The notes under the pieces were generated by a model. That model searched no databases. It saw only the letters and a list, made by a program, of their open reading frames with translations, and was not told the origin of the DNA. DNA of 57,698 nucleotides from Chloroflexota bacterium (GTDB taxonomy: Bacteria > Chloroflexota > Anaerolineae > Anaerolineales > Villigracilaceae): contig JAAENC010000242.1 in assembly GCA_024224815.1 (NCBI GenBank), positions 1 to 57,698 on the forward strand. The letters are read 5' to 3'. How positions within the stretch are numbered: position 1 is the stretch's first letter; each line of letters starts with the position of its first letter. Below are positions 33,498-40,915 of the stretch, piece by piece. The position numbers and the translations under genes are program-made.

Positions 33498-33537
33498 AAA
33501 AAACCTTCCAGGTTATTCAATTCCTGAAAGGTTTTTG
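33498..33537. terminator. Terminator after lgt, CCTTCCAGG variant
   Basis: A 14-bp stem with one mismatch, bounded by six A and five T residues, lies about 20 bases beyond the lgt stop on the minus strand. Confidence 0.75.
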
Positions 33538-33557
33538 TTTTTAGAGATAAATTCTCT

Positions 33558-34484
33558 CTATTTTCTCTGTCGCCGTTTCGTTCGCTTTCGAGGCTTTTCT
33601 CCTGGCTCTACCCTTGGCGGAGCGAGGATATAGCTTTCTCTCCAATTCTCAGCAAAGGGGAGTTTTATCTTCTTATAGCGTACCAGAAGCATAACGATAC
33701 CCGCTAACGCCATTACAGCCGCTACGAGAGTCGTAATACTTGTATTTGTTCCGGGGATTCTCGGCTGGTCGGGGCGGAAAAATTCCAGCCAGACGCGCCC
33801 GATTCCTGCAAGGAGGAGCCATGCCGCAAAACCTGTGCCGGGTTTATCGTTTTCTTTATTGCGGCGTAACCACCAAATAATGAGACCGGCAACGAGAAAA
33901 TTCCAGAGCATCTCATAAGCAAAGGCGGGGTGAAAACGAATTGTTTCTGGGAAGAGAGTCATATCGCTATATTGTGCTAAGCGATGCGATGCATCAATGG
34001 GAATGCCCCACGGGAGCGTGGTTGGCTGCCCATAAAGTTCCTGGTTAATAAAATTTGCGGGTCTGGCTACAGCTTGCCCAACAAGAGCCGCTGGGGCAAG
34101 AGAATCGAGCAAAAGCCACAGATCAAGTTGGTGCTTTTTGGCGAACCAATATAGGGCTACCGCACCAAATAACATCCCCCCATAAAAGTGCAAGCCACCT
34201 GCGGGGATATTAATGATCTGCCAGGGATTTTGCATATAGTAGGGATTCCCGCCCAGGGTCGCGTTCGCCACGTACCACAGGCGTGCGCCCAAAATCCCAA
34301 GGGGGAGCAAGATAATGATCGCATCCCAGAGATATTCTTCATTCTCTCCACGACGTTTTATTTCTTGTGCTGCGAGCCATGTTCCGGCCAATGCGCCAGA
34401 CATCACCAAAACGCCGTACCAGCGTAGAGCAAATTCCATACTACCAATATTGAAGGAAAAAATTACAGGATCAATCATAAACAC
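33558..34484 (-). CDS. lgt: Prolipoprotein diacylglyceryl transferase
   Basis: This 308-residue, seven-helix membrane enzyme transfers diacylglycerol to the lipobox cysteine of prolipoproteins, the first step of lipoprotein maturation. The family hallmark is seen as VARPANFINQELYGQPT, with the essential Arg and Asn, and earlier HFYGGMLFG. The extreme C terminus is rich in Arg and Lys (about 290-308). At least five proteins in this window have lipobox signals that would be its clients. The gene is alone on the minus strand, in divergent orientation to the GH13 gene. Confidence 0.95.
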   Translation of the reverse strand: MFMIDPVIFSFNIGSMEFALRWYGVLVMSGALAGTWLAAQEIKRRGENEEYLWDAIIILLPLGILGARLWYVANATLGGNPYYMQNPWQIINIPAGGLHFYGGMLFGAVALYWFAKKHQLDLWLLLDSLAPAALVGQAVARPANFINQELYGQPTTLPWGIPIDASHRLAQYSDMTLFPETIRFHPAFAYEMLWNFLVAGLIIWWLRRNKENDKPGTGFAAWLLLAGIGRVWLEFFRPDQPRIPGTNTSITTLVAAVMALAGIVMLLVRYKKIKLPFAENWRESYILAPPRVEPGEKPRKRTKRRQRK

Positions 34485-34606
34485 CTCGTGTTATTCCTTG
34501 TGGCAACGCGGAGCATTGTTGCCAGAACTCAAGTTTGAATGGGCGGATTATATCACTAGAGAATGATATACTTTTCCCCATCATAAAAGGCAAAAAGGAC
34601 TCAAAA

Positions 34607-36172
34607 ATGGACGATTTTCTTTGGTGGCGAGATGGGGTTATATACCAGATCTACCCGCGCTCTTTTAACGACACAAATGGCAACGGGCTTGGCGATCTCG
34701 CTGGCATCACCGCTCGTCTCGGCTATCTTGTCGAACTCGGCGTAGATGCTCTTTGGCTTTCTCCTTTTTACCCCACGCCCGATGCCGATTTTGGCTACGA
34801 TATCAGCAACCATGTGGATGTAGATCCGCGTTTCGGCACATTGGATGATTTTGATAAGTTGGTCGAAGAAAGTCACAAAAAAGGAATCCGGATCATCCTT
34901 GACCTTGTGCTTAATCACGTTTCCGATCAGCATGCCTGGTTCCAGGAATCTCGCGTTGATGATACCAACCCCAAACATGACTGGTTCCTCTGGCAGGATC
35001 AAATCCCCAACAACTGGGAATCGGTCTTCGGTGGCAAAGCCTGGACCTACGACAAAAAGCGCGGACAATATTATTACCACATGTTTGTCAAAGAACAGCC
35101 CGATGTTAACTGGCGCAAAGCAGAAGTTCGCAAAGCCCAAATGGATGTGGTCCGTTTCTGGCTCGAACGCGGCGCAGACGGTTTTCGGCTGGATGTTTTT
35201 AACGTCTACTTCAAAGACGACCAACTTCGCAACAATCCTAAGAAATTTGGGCGTAGAGCCTTCGAGCGGCAGCATCATATCTATGACGGCGACCAACCCG
35301 AAATGGAATCTGTGCTCGAGGAAATGCGCGCCATGCTCGATGAATACCCCGAACGCTATGCCGTTGGGGAAACATTCTTTGCAACACGCGAGAAGATCAA
35401 ACGCTATAATAGGGCAGGTAGATTACACGCCGCCTTTGATTTTGAATATCTCTGGAGCAAATACAAACCCGAAAAATTCCTAAAAGCGATAGAAAATTGG
35501 GAAAGCCTCGCCGAAGAAGCAAATATCTTCCCCAATTATGTCCTCAGTAATCACGATACGCCCCGCCCTGCAACACGCTACGGAAAAGGCGAAGATGATG
35601 GGCGCATAAAAATTGTTATGGCAATGCTTCTAACCATGCGCGGAACCCCTTTCCTTTACTATGGCGAAGAGATCGGCATGCGCGATATATCCTTAAAACG
35701 TAGCGAGATCATGGACCCGCCCGGCATAAAGTATTGGCCTTTCAACAAAGGGCGCGATGGTTGCCGCTCTCCCATGCAATGGGATGATTCTATGAATGCG
35801 GGCTTCTCCAAAACAAAACCCTGGCTGCCTGTACACCCCAATCATAAAAAACGGAATGTAAAAAACCAGCAAAAAGATGAAAATTCTGTATTCAACTTCA
35901 CGCGCAAATTGATCGCGCTACGAAAAGAATATAAAACTTTACGGCAAGGTGATATTATTCCGTTCACAGAAATGCCAAAAGACATGATGGCCTATCTTCG
36001 CAAAAGTGATGATGAAGAGATTTTAGTTCTGCTGAACTTCAGCAAAAAGAAGAAAAAAATCACCTTGCCAAAAATGTCTTGGGAAGTCCTCTTCTCTGAA
36101 ACGCGAAATGACATCAGCGGAAATACAATTATGCTCTCAACGCATGAAGTGCTTTTGTTGAAAAAGAAATAA
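34607..36172 (+). CDS. GH13 alpha-glucosidase / oligo-1,6-glucosidase-like
   Basis: This 521-residue cytoplasmic enzyme belongs to GH13, subfamilies that include oligo-1,6-glucosidase, trehalose-6-phosphate hydrolase and related alpha-glucosidases. The opening FLWWRDGVIYQIYPRSF is characteristic. Catalytic residues are the nucleophile D196 in GFRLDVFN, the acid/base E255 in AVGETF, and D317 in NHDTPR; the first conserved region is LDLVLNHVSDQH. The ATG at 34607 is chosen because AGGACTC precedes it and the domain starts at once. A TATACT box lies near 34566. Substrate preference between alpha-1,4- and alpha-1,6-linked glucosides cannot be fixed from these motifs. Confidence 0.9.
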   Translation: MDDFLWWRDGVIYQIYPRSFNDTNGNGLGDLAGITARLGYLVELGVDALWLSPFYPTPDADFGYDISNHVDVDPRFGTLDDFDKLVEESHKKGIRIILDLVLNHVSDQHAWFQESRVDDTNPKHDWFLWQDQIPNNWESVFGGKAWTYDKKRGQYYYHMFVKEQPDVNWRKAEVRKAQMDVVRFWLERGADGFRLDVFNVYFKDDQLRNNPKKFGRRAFERQHHIYDGDQPEMESVLEEMRAMLDEYPERYAVGETFFATREKIKRYNRAGRLHAAFDFEYLWSKYKPEKFLKAIENWESLAEEANIFPNYVLSNHDTPRPATRYGKGEDDGRIKIVMAMLLTMRGTPFLYYGEEIGMRDISLKRSEIMDPPGIKYWPFNKGRDGCRSPMQWDDSMNAGFSKTKPWLPVHPNHKKRNVKNQQKDENSVFNFTRKLIALRKEYKTLRQGDIIPFTEMPKDMMAYLRKSDDEEILVLLNFSKKKKKITLPKMSWEVLFSETRNDISGNTIMLSTHEVLLLKKK

Positions 36173-36193
36173 GTTGTGAATTACTTCTAATAT

Positions 36194-36226
36194 AGATTGG
36201 TTCATTCTTGAAGAATGAACCAATCT
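36194..36226. promoter_or_regulatory. Perfect 16-bp palindrome before GT2 gene
   Basis: AGATTGGTTCATTCTT (36194-36209) is exactly repeated in inverse at 36211-36226 with a single central G. It lacks a T tract, so it is a weak candidate for a terminator of the GH13 gene. Its position 12 bases before the next ATG could affect translation initiation or bind a regulator. Confidence 0.5.
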
Positions 36227-36237
36227 TGCTGATAAAA

Positions 36238-37239
36238 ATGCCAAAAGAAAAACTAAATCTCTCCAAATATAAGATTACCGCCGTAATCCCCGCTTATAAA
36301 GTTGAAAAACAGATCGCGGAGACTTTAACGCGCATTCCCGACTATATTTGGCAAATCATCGTTGTGGACGATGCTTCCCCTGATAAGACGGGCGAGATCG
36401 TTGAGCAGGCAAAAGCCAAAGACTCGCGCATCACGCTGATTAAACACGCCAAAAATCAGGGGGTTGGGGGCGCAATGCTTTCGGGGTTTAAAGAAGCGTT
36501 GAAAATCGGCTCGCAAGTTATTCTCAAGGTTGATGGCGACGGTCAAATGAGTGAGTATGACCCTCGGTCACTCCTCGAGCCGTTAATTCGCGGCGAAGCG
36601 GATTATGTCAAAGGCAATCGTTTTCGTGATTTCAACGCGCTTAAATCCATGCCCTTCATCCGCCAGATCGGCAATATGGGTTTAGGATTTCTCGTCAAAG
36701 CCGCAACGGGATATTGGGATTGCTTCGACCCCACGAACGGATTTTTTGCCATTCGGCACGAAACCCTAGCGCAGCTCCCCTTGGAAAAAGTGCATAAAAG
36801 TTATTTCTTTGAAACCTCCATGCTCGGCGAGCTTTACCTGATTGGCGCAGTCATTCGAGATGTGCCCTACCCCGCCGTTTATGGGGATGAAGAGTCGAAT
36901 TTGTCGGTCCGAAAAACGCTTTTCGAGTTCCCGCCCAAATTGACCTATCTCTTTATTCGCAGGATGCTGATCAAGAATTTTCTCTTCGACTTCAGCATGG
37001 AATCAATCTACTTGTTGACCGGATTCCCCATGCTTGTTTTGGGCTTGCTCTTTGGCATCGTCAAATGGATCAAGTACTTCAACTTGGGCATTCCAGCCCC
37101 AACGGGCACAATCATGATCCCGGTAATGCTCGTTATGCTAGGTGTACAATTGTTGCTCTCAGCCGCAAATATCGACTTGCAATCTGTCCCAAAAAAAACA
37201 CTTTGTAATGGCGAATTAGAAGGAAAAAATGAAAATTAG
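36238..37239 (+). CDS. GT2 polyprenyl-phosphate sugar transferase
   Basis: This 333-residue protein is a family 2 glycosyltransferase of the dolichol-phosphate-mannose synthase type. The GT-A domain includes TAVIPAYKVEKQI, VVDDASPDKT, a KVDGDGQMS metal-binding motif, and TNGFFAIRHE. Two C-terminal hydrophobic helices (about 265-285 and 295-320) anchor it to the membrane. Such enzymes load a sugar onto polyprenyl phosphate for use by GT39/GT-C transferases, several of which are encoded in this window. ATG 36238 is preferred over the TTG at 36208, which lies within the palindrome. Its end overlaps the following gene by 11 bases. Confidence 0.85.
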   Translation: MPKEKLNLSKYKITAVIPAYKVEKQIAETLTRIPDYIWQIIVVDDASPDKTGEIVEQAKAKDSRITLIKHAKNQGVGGAMLSGFKEALKIGSQVILKVDGDGQMSEYDPRSLLEPLIRGEADYVKGNRFRDFNALKSMPFIRQIGNMGLGFLVKAATGYWDCFDPTNGFFAIRHETLAQLPLEKVHKSYFFETSMLGELYLIGAVIRDVPYPAVYGDEESNLSVRKTLFEFPPKLTYLFIRRMLIKNFLFDFSMESIYLLTGFPMLVLGLLFGIVKWIKYFNLGIPAPTGTIMIPVMLVMLGVQLLLSAANIDLQSVPKKTLCNGELEGKNEN

Positions 37240-38251
37240 AGAAACTTTAAAGCAATATCCCAAAGAGAATTTAACCCGCACCCCAACACCTTTGCAGTTT
37301 TTGCCGCATCTCAGCGAAGATCTGGGGCTTAACTTTTATCTCAAACGCGACGACCTGACCGACTTGGCATTAGGCGGCGACAAGCCCCGCAAATTGGAAT
37401 ATGAAATTGCCCAAGCGATAGAAAAAGGGGCAGATTATCTCGTCACTTGCGGGAGCGCACAAAGTAACCATGCCCGTTTAACAACAGCCGCTGCTCGTCG
37501 TTTGGGTTTGGATGTGGCGGTTGTTCTCAGCCACGATCAATGGCACGCTATTCAGGGAAATTTGCTCACCGTTTATCTGATGGGCGCGCGTGTAGAAATG
37601 ATCCACACCGAAGACCATTGGGACCTGGAAGAACACGCCCTTAATCTCGTTAAAGAACTTGAAACGGATGGGCGCAAGCCGCACTATATTCCCGTTAGCG
37701 GAACAACGCCACATAGCTCGCTGGGCTATATCAGCGGAGCACTCGAAACCTTGGAACAAATGGAGGAACAAAATATTGTTCCTGATGCAGTTTATTTGCC
37801 CTTTGGCACAGGCGGTATTTTTACCGCTATGATGTTATCTTTCCGTGAAAAAGGCATCGAAGCCCCTTTCTTTGGCATCAGCGTTAATCGCTCTCTCGAT
37901 TTATGTTTTGCGAATTTGGATAAATGGTGGGCTGCCCTCTGCGAATTACTGGATGTTGACCCGGACCGCCCTCGTGGAGAGTTTCGTCTTTACGATGAGT
38001 TTATCGGAAAAGAATACGCCGACCCTACCGAAGCCGGTTTGGACGCGATCCTGAAAATGGCAACAGCCGAGGGCATTTTGCTTGACCCCGTTTATTCAGG
38101 GAAGGTTTTCTCTGGATTTTTAGACCATTTCGAAGCAGGAGATTGGGAAAAAGGACAAAACATTCTCATGCTCCATTCTGGCGGCGTACCAGCCATTTTT
38201 GCCTACGCAGGCATTTTAGAAGAGCATATGCGTAAGCGTGGAAGACTTTAA
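37229..38251 (+). CDS. D-cysteine desulfhydrase / ACC deaminase family PLP enzyme
   Basis: This 340-residue fold-type II PLP enzyme matches the D-cysteine desulfhydrase and 1-aminocyclopropane-1-carboxylate deaminase family. The motif LKRDDLTDLALGGDKPRKLEY contains the PLP lysine region, and TCGSAQSNHARL follows as the phosphate and substrate loop; GTGGIF is the later glycine-rich PLP phosphate loop. Which amino acid is used cannot be settled without the active-site tyrosines. A good ribosome-binding site (AGAAGGAAA) lies inside the end of the GT2 gene, which it overlaps by 11 bases. A short palindrome related to the in-gene repeats follows its stop at 38262-38288. Confidence 0.88.
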   Translation: MKIRETLKQYPKENLTRTPTPLQFLPHLSEDLGLNFYLKRDDLTDLALGGDKPRKLEYEIAQAIEKGADYLVTCGSAQSNHARLTTAAARRLGLDVAVVLSHDQWHAIQGNLLTVYLMGARVEMIHTEDHWDLEEHALNLVKELETDGRKPHYIPVSGTTPHSSLGYISGALETLEQMEEQNIVPDAVYLPFGTGGIFTAMMLSFREKGIEAPFFGISVNRSLDLCFANLDKWWAALCELLDVDPDRPRGEFRLYDEFIGKEYADPTEAGLDAILKMATAEGILLDPVYSGKVFSGFLDHFEAGDWEKGQNILMLHSGGVPAIFAYAGILEEHMRKRGRL

Positions 38252-38261
38252 CGCCCCTTCT

Positions 38262-38288
38262 AAATCCCCCCGCAAACAGGGGGAAACC
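38262..38288. repeat. Short GC-rich palindromic repeat, intergenic
   Basis: A C-run and G-run dyad (AATCCCCCCGCAAACAGGGGG) lies between two genes. It resembles the palindromes inside maf and rsgA in style and suggests the same family also occupies intergenic positions. Confidence 0.4.
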
Positions 38289-38301
38289 TTAAGAAAACAA
38301 T

Positions 38302-38973
38302 ATGAACAAAAATAATTTCAAAAACTACAAAGCACAATTCGTAGATGCAACCAGCAAAGTATTAGCAGCTGAACATGCCGAAAACCTGGATGAAGCCGCT
38401 TTCCCTGCGTATAGCAATCCCAATCATCTAATGAGTTTTCTTTTTTGGGAACGTATTTTTCGAGTGATGAAAGATGTGGAGAAAAAAGAAAATTTGGGAA
38501 GTGTTCTCGATTTTGGTTGCGGTAGTGGTGTAATGCTTCCCTTTCTTTCTGAAAAAGCGGATGAAGTCTACGCTATTGACGTTGACTTGGATCCATTGCA
38601 TCGCCTTGAAGAACATATTTCTTTTGCGGAGAACGTTCATTTTGCAAGTACGCATAAAAACATAGAAAAAGGCTCGCTCGATTTAATCATCGCTTTGGAT
38701 GTTCTGGAACATGTCGATGATTTGGATGCTATCTTTGCGGAGCTTGCTTCTTTACTAAAACCGGGTGGTGAGATTATTGTCTCTGGCCCCACAGAGAATA
38801 TTTTTTATAAACTCGGACGTTTTCTTGCTGGGTCAACCTATTCTGGTGATTATCATGTTAGAAATATATACGATATTCGGCGAAGAAGTGCAAAATTTCT
38901 AAAAATTAAACCTATTACGACCTTGTTTTACCCTGTTCCCCTTTTTATTATTTATACAGGTATATTGGAGTAA
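38302..38973 (+). CDS. Class I SAM-dependent methyltransferase
   Basis: This 223-residue protein has a Rossmann methyltransferase core. Motif I is SVLDFGCGSGVMLPFL, with AIDVDLDPL as the acidic strand-2 motif, then LDLIIALDVLEHVDD and LLKPGGEIIVSGPTE. The substrate is not evident. It is AT-rich and ends three bases before the DUF2142 membrane protein gene, so they likely form one unit. Such small methyltransferases next to polytopic membrane proteins are common in surface-polysaccharide loci; that role is inferred from context. The ATG is preceded by only a weak purine run. Confidence 0.88.
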   Translation: MNKNNFKNYKAQFVDATSKVLAAEHAENLDEAAFPAYSNPNHLMSFLFWERIFRVMKDVEKKENLGSVLDFGCGSGVMLPFLSEKADEVYAIDVDLDPLHRLEEHISFAENVHFASTHKNIEKGSLDLIIALDVLEHVDDLDAIFAELASLLKPGGEIIVSGPTENIFYKLGRFLAGSTYSGDYHVRNIYDIRRRSAKFLKIKPITTLFYPVPLFIIYTGILE

Positions 38974-38976
38974 TCT

Positions 38977-40854
38977 TTGAAGAGGCACTTCCAATCTTTT
39001 TTTTCATCATTAAAAATCTCCCCAGTTGAGATTTTTCTCTTATCTTTTCTTATGATTTTTGGTGTCTTTTCTCTAATAAATTTACCGATTGGAGCAGGAT
39101 ACGATGAAGAAACTCACCTTGTTCGCGCTTGGCAGATGTCTAACCTGGATCTATTGCCCAATAAAGTGATTGAAGCTCAAACTCCTTTTCCAAAAATTTA
39201 TTGGGATCTTTCCTATAGAAGACAAGAATTAGTCAGGCCAATTGAAACCGGGTTTTGGGAGAAATACGGTGGTTTAACCATTGATTCTCAGGAATATGTC
39301 TATGGGGTGACGACCCGATCCGTTTACTCTCCTTTGTTATTATTTCCACAGGCTCTTGTTCTTCGCTACGCAGGACGGAGCTTGAATTTGCCAGCCCTCC
39401 CTGTTTTTTATCTTACTCGTTTAGCAGGGTTGCTTTCTTACCTCGTTCTTGTATGGTTTTCTGTTCGTATAACTCCCTATGGGAAATGGGTATTTGCTAT
39501 TTTGTCTCTTTCCCCAATGGCTATCTTGCAAGCTGTTACGATCAGTGCTGATACTATCTCAAATGGGATAGCATTTCTCTTTATTGCGGGTACATTGTCT
39601 ATTAGCCAAAAAGAAAAAATCGGTTGGAGAGAGTGCTGGAGCATCATATTTCTAAGCTTTCTCCTTTTTGCAGCAAAAGTTAATTTAGTTTTTTTAATAT
39701 TGCTTCCACTTTTATTGCTCCCCTTATTAAACTTTAAGAAAAAAAGCATTTATGTTTTTCTAATTATCGCTATTGTCTCTCTCTTTATTATCGAAGTGCT
39801 CGGATGGAGCATAATAGCTTACCCTCGCTTGGGTACTGCCCCAGATGGAACAAACCCTGTAGGGCAAATAAAATTCATTATTGAGAATCTCACTTTTTTC
39901 ATTAAAACTTTATTTATAGATATTTTCAAATATGCTGGTTTGCGATTTAGAAACTGGGTAGCTCTCTATGGTTATGATTATTGGCCTGTGCCACAAATAA
40001 CTTACTCGTTTTATATAGGAGCACTCATACTATCACTATTTTTGGAGAACGATAGAGAAAGAAAAGCAACTTCAAAAGAACGCATTATCTTTTTTATACT
40101 ATTTTTTATTGGTTATATTTCTACGATCACATTAATGTACCTTTCTTTCACGCCTGTAGGCAGTTCTGTGGTTATTGGTGTACAGGGGCGTTATTTTACC
40201 GTGGTGATGCCCTTGCTTTTTTTAGCTTTAGCCCCTAAAAGACATTTAGAGCAAAAAATGAGAAGTTGGTTCCAAAGAGCGTTTCTTATCTTTAGTGGAT
40301 TAAGCTTACTCACTTATATTCTTGGTCTCTGGCTTTCCTATCAAGTTCCTTGTGGAAGTCAATACTATAAATCTGGCCTTTGCTTTCAACCAAATTATAA
40401 GAATTTTTCACCGGAAACAATATATTCACCTCCTCTTTCTGCCGATTTAGCATTAACACAAGAAATTGCGCCGGAGTGTGATGGTATGACATCTGCACGT
40501 GTTTGGGTTAATACAGAACAGAGTTCTGCAGAAAACTCAGTACAGTTTTTTGTTTTTAGAGAAAACGGAAAATTACTTTCTGATGAAACTGTTTTGGTCA
40601 GTGATTTACCTCTATCTGGATGGCACACTCTTAGATTTGAGCCAGAATGGGATTCTTCAACAAGGATGTACGATCTTATTATTCAAAGTGAAGACAAGAA
40701 CATAAGTGATGGAGTGCGAATTGCGTATAGTATACGTCCTGAGTATCCCAATGGAAAACTATATGAAAATGAAAAGAGTACTGAGCAGGATATTATTTTT
40801 CAATATGGTTGTATTGCTGGGTGGGAGAAAAGGCAGTATAAACCCCAACAGTAA
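38977..40854 (+). CDS. DUF2142-like polytopic membrane protein
   Basis: This 625-residue membrane protein resembles DUF2142 and GT39-type surface-polysaccharide enzymes. The first exterior loop has PIGAGYDEETHLVRAWQMS, with an acidic cluster where GT-C enzymes carry catalytic Asp/Glu. About ten transmembrane helices follow, then a C-terminal exterior domain of roughly 170 residues containing several cysteines and a carbohydrate-binding-like beta pattern (WHTLRFEPEWDS). The TTG start is accepted because TTGGAG lies at a proper distance and follows the methyltransferase stop by three bases. It is AT-rich and may have been acquired along with the methyltransferase gene. Confidence 0.8.
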   Translation: MKRHFQSFFSSLKISPVEIFLLSFLMIFGVFSLINLPIGAGYDEETHLVRAWQMSNLDLLPNKVIEAQTPFPKIYWDLSYRRQELVRPIETGFWEKYGGLTIDSQEYVYGVTTRSVYSPLLLFPQALVLRYAGRSLNLPALPVFYLTRLAGLLSYLVLVWFSVRITPYGKWVFAILSLSPMAILQAVTISADTISNGIAFLFIAGTLSISQKEKIGWRECWSIIFLSFLLFAAKVNLVFLILLPLLLLPLLNFKKKSIYVFLIIAIVSLFIIEVLGWSIIAYPRLGTAPDGTNPVGQIKFIIENLTFFIKTLFIDIFKYAGLRFRNWVALYGYDYWPVPQITYSFYIGALILSLFLENDRERKATSKERIIFFILFFIGYISTITLMYLSFTPVGSSVVIGVQGRYFTVVMPLLFLALAPKRHLEQKMRSWFQRAFLIFSGLSLLTYILGLWLSYQVPCGSQYYKSGLCFQPNYKNFSPETIYSPPLSADLALTQEIAPECDGMTSARVWVNTEQSSAENSVQFFVFRENGKLLSDETVLVSDLPLSGWHTLRFEPEWDSSTRMYDLIIQSEDKNISDGVRIAYSIRPEYPNGKLYENEKSTEQDIIFQYGCIAGWEKRQYKPQQ

Positions 40855-40899
40855 GTACTACTAGTATCACCCATTATTTGCTTTTTCTAGGGAGGAAAG

Positions 40900-40905
40900 T
40901 ATACT
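40900..40905 (+). promoter_or_regulatory. Candidate -10 box close to start codon
   Basis: TATACT lies 10 bases before the ATG at 40916, implying a leader of only a few bases. The -35 region is unclear, and GGAGGAAAG next to it could instead be a distant ribosome-binding site. Confidence 0.35.
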
Positions 40906-40915
40906 AACGCTTAAG

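Noticed and set aside
34601-35296. A 231-codon minus-strand open frame
   Set aside because: It is the shadow of the GH13 gene, whose catalytic motifs lie on the plus strand.
36208-36237. TTG start extending the GT2 protein by ten residues
   Set aside because: It lies in the perfect palindrome, has no ribosome-binding site, and adds no family sequence; ATG 36238 is simpler.
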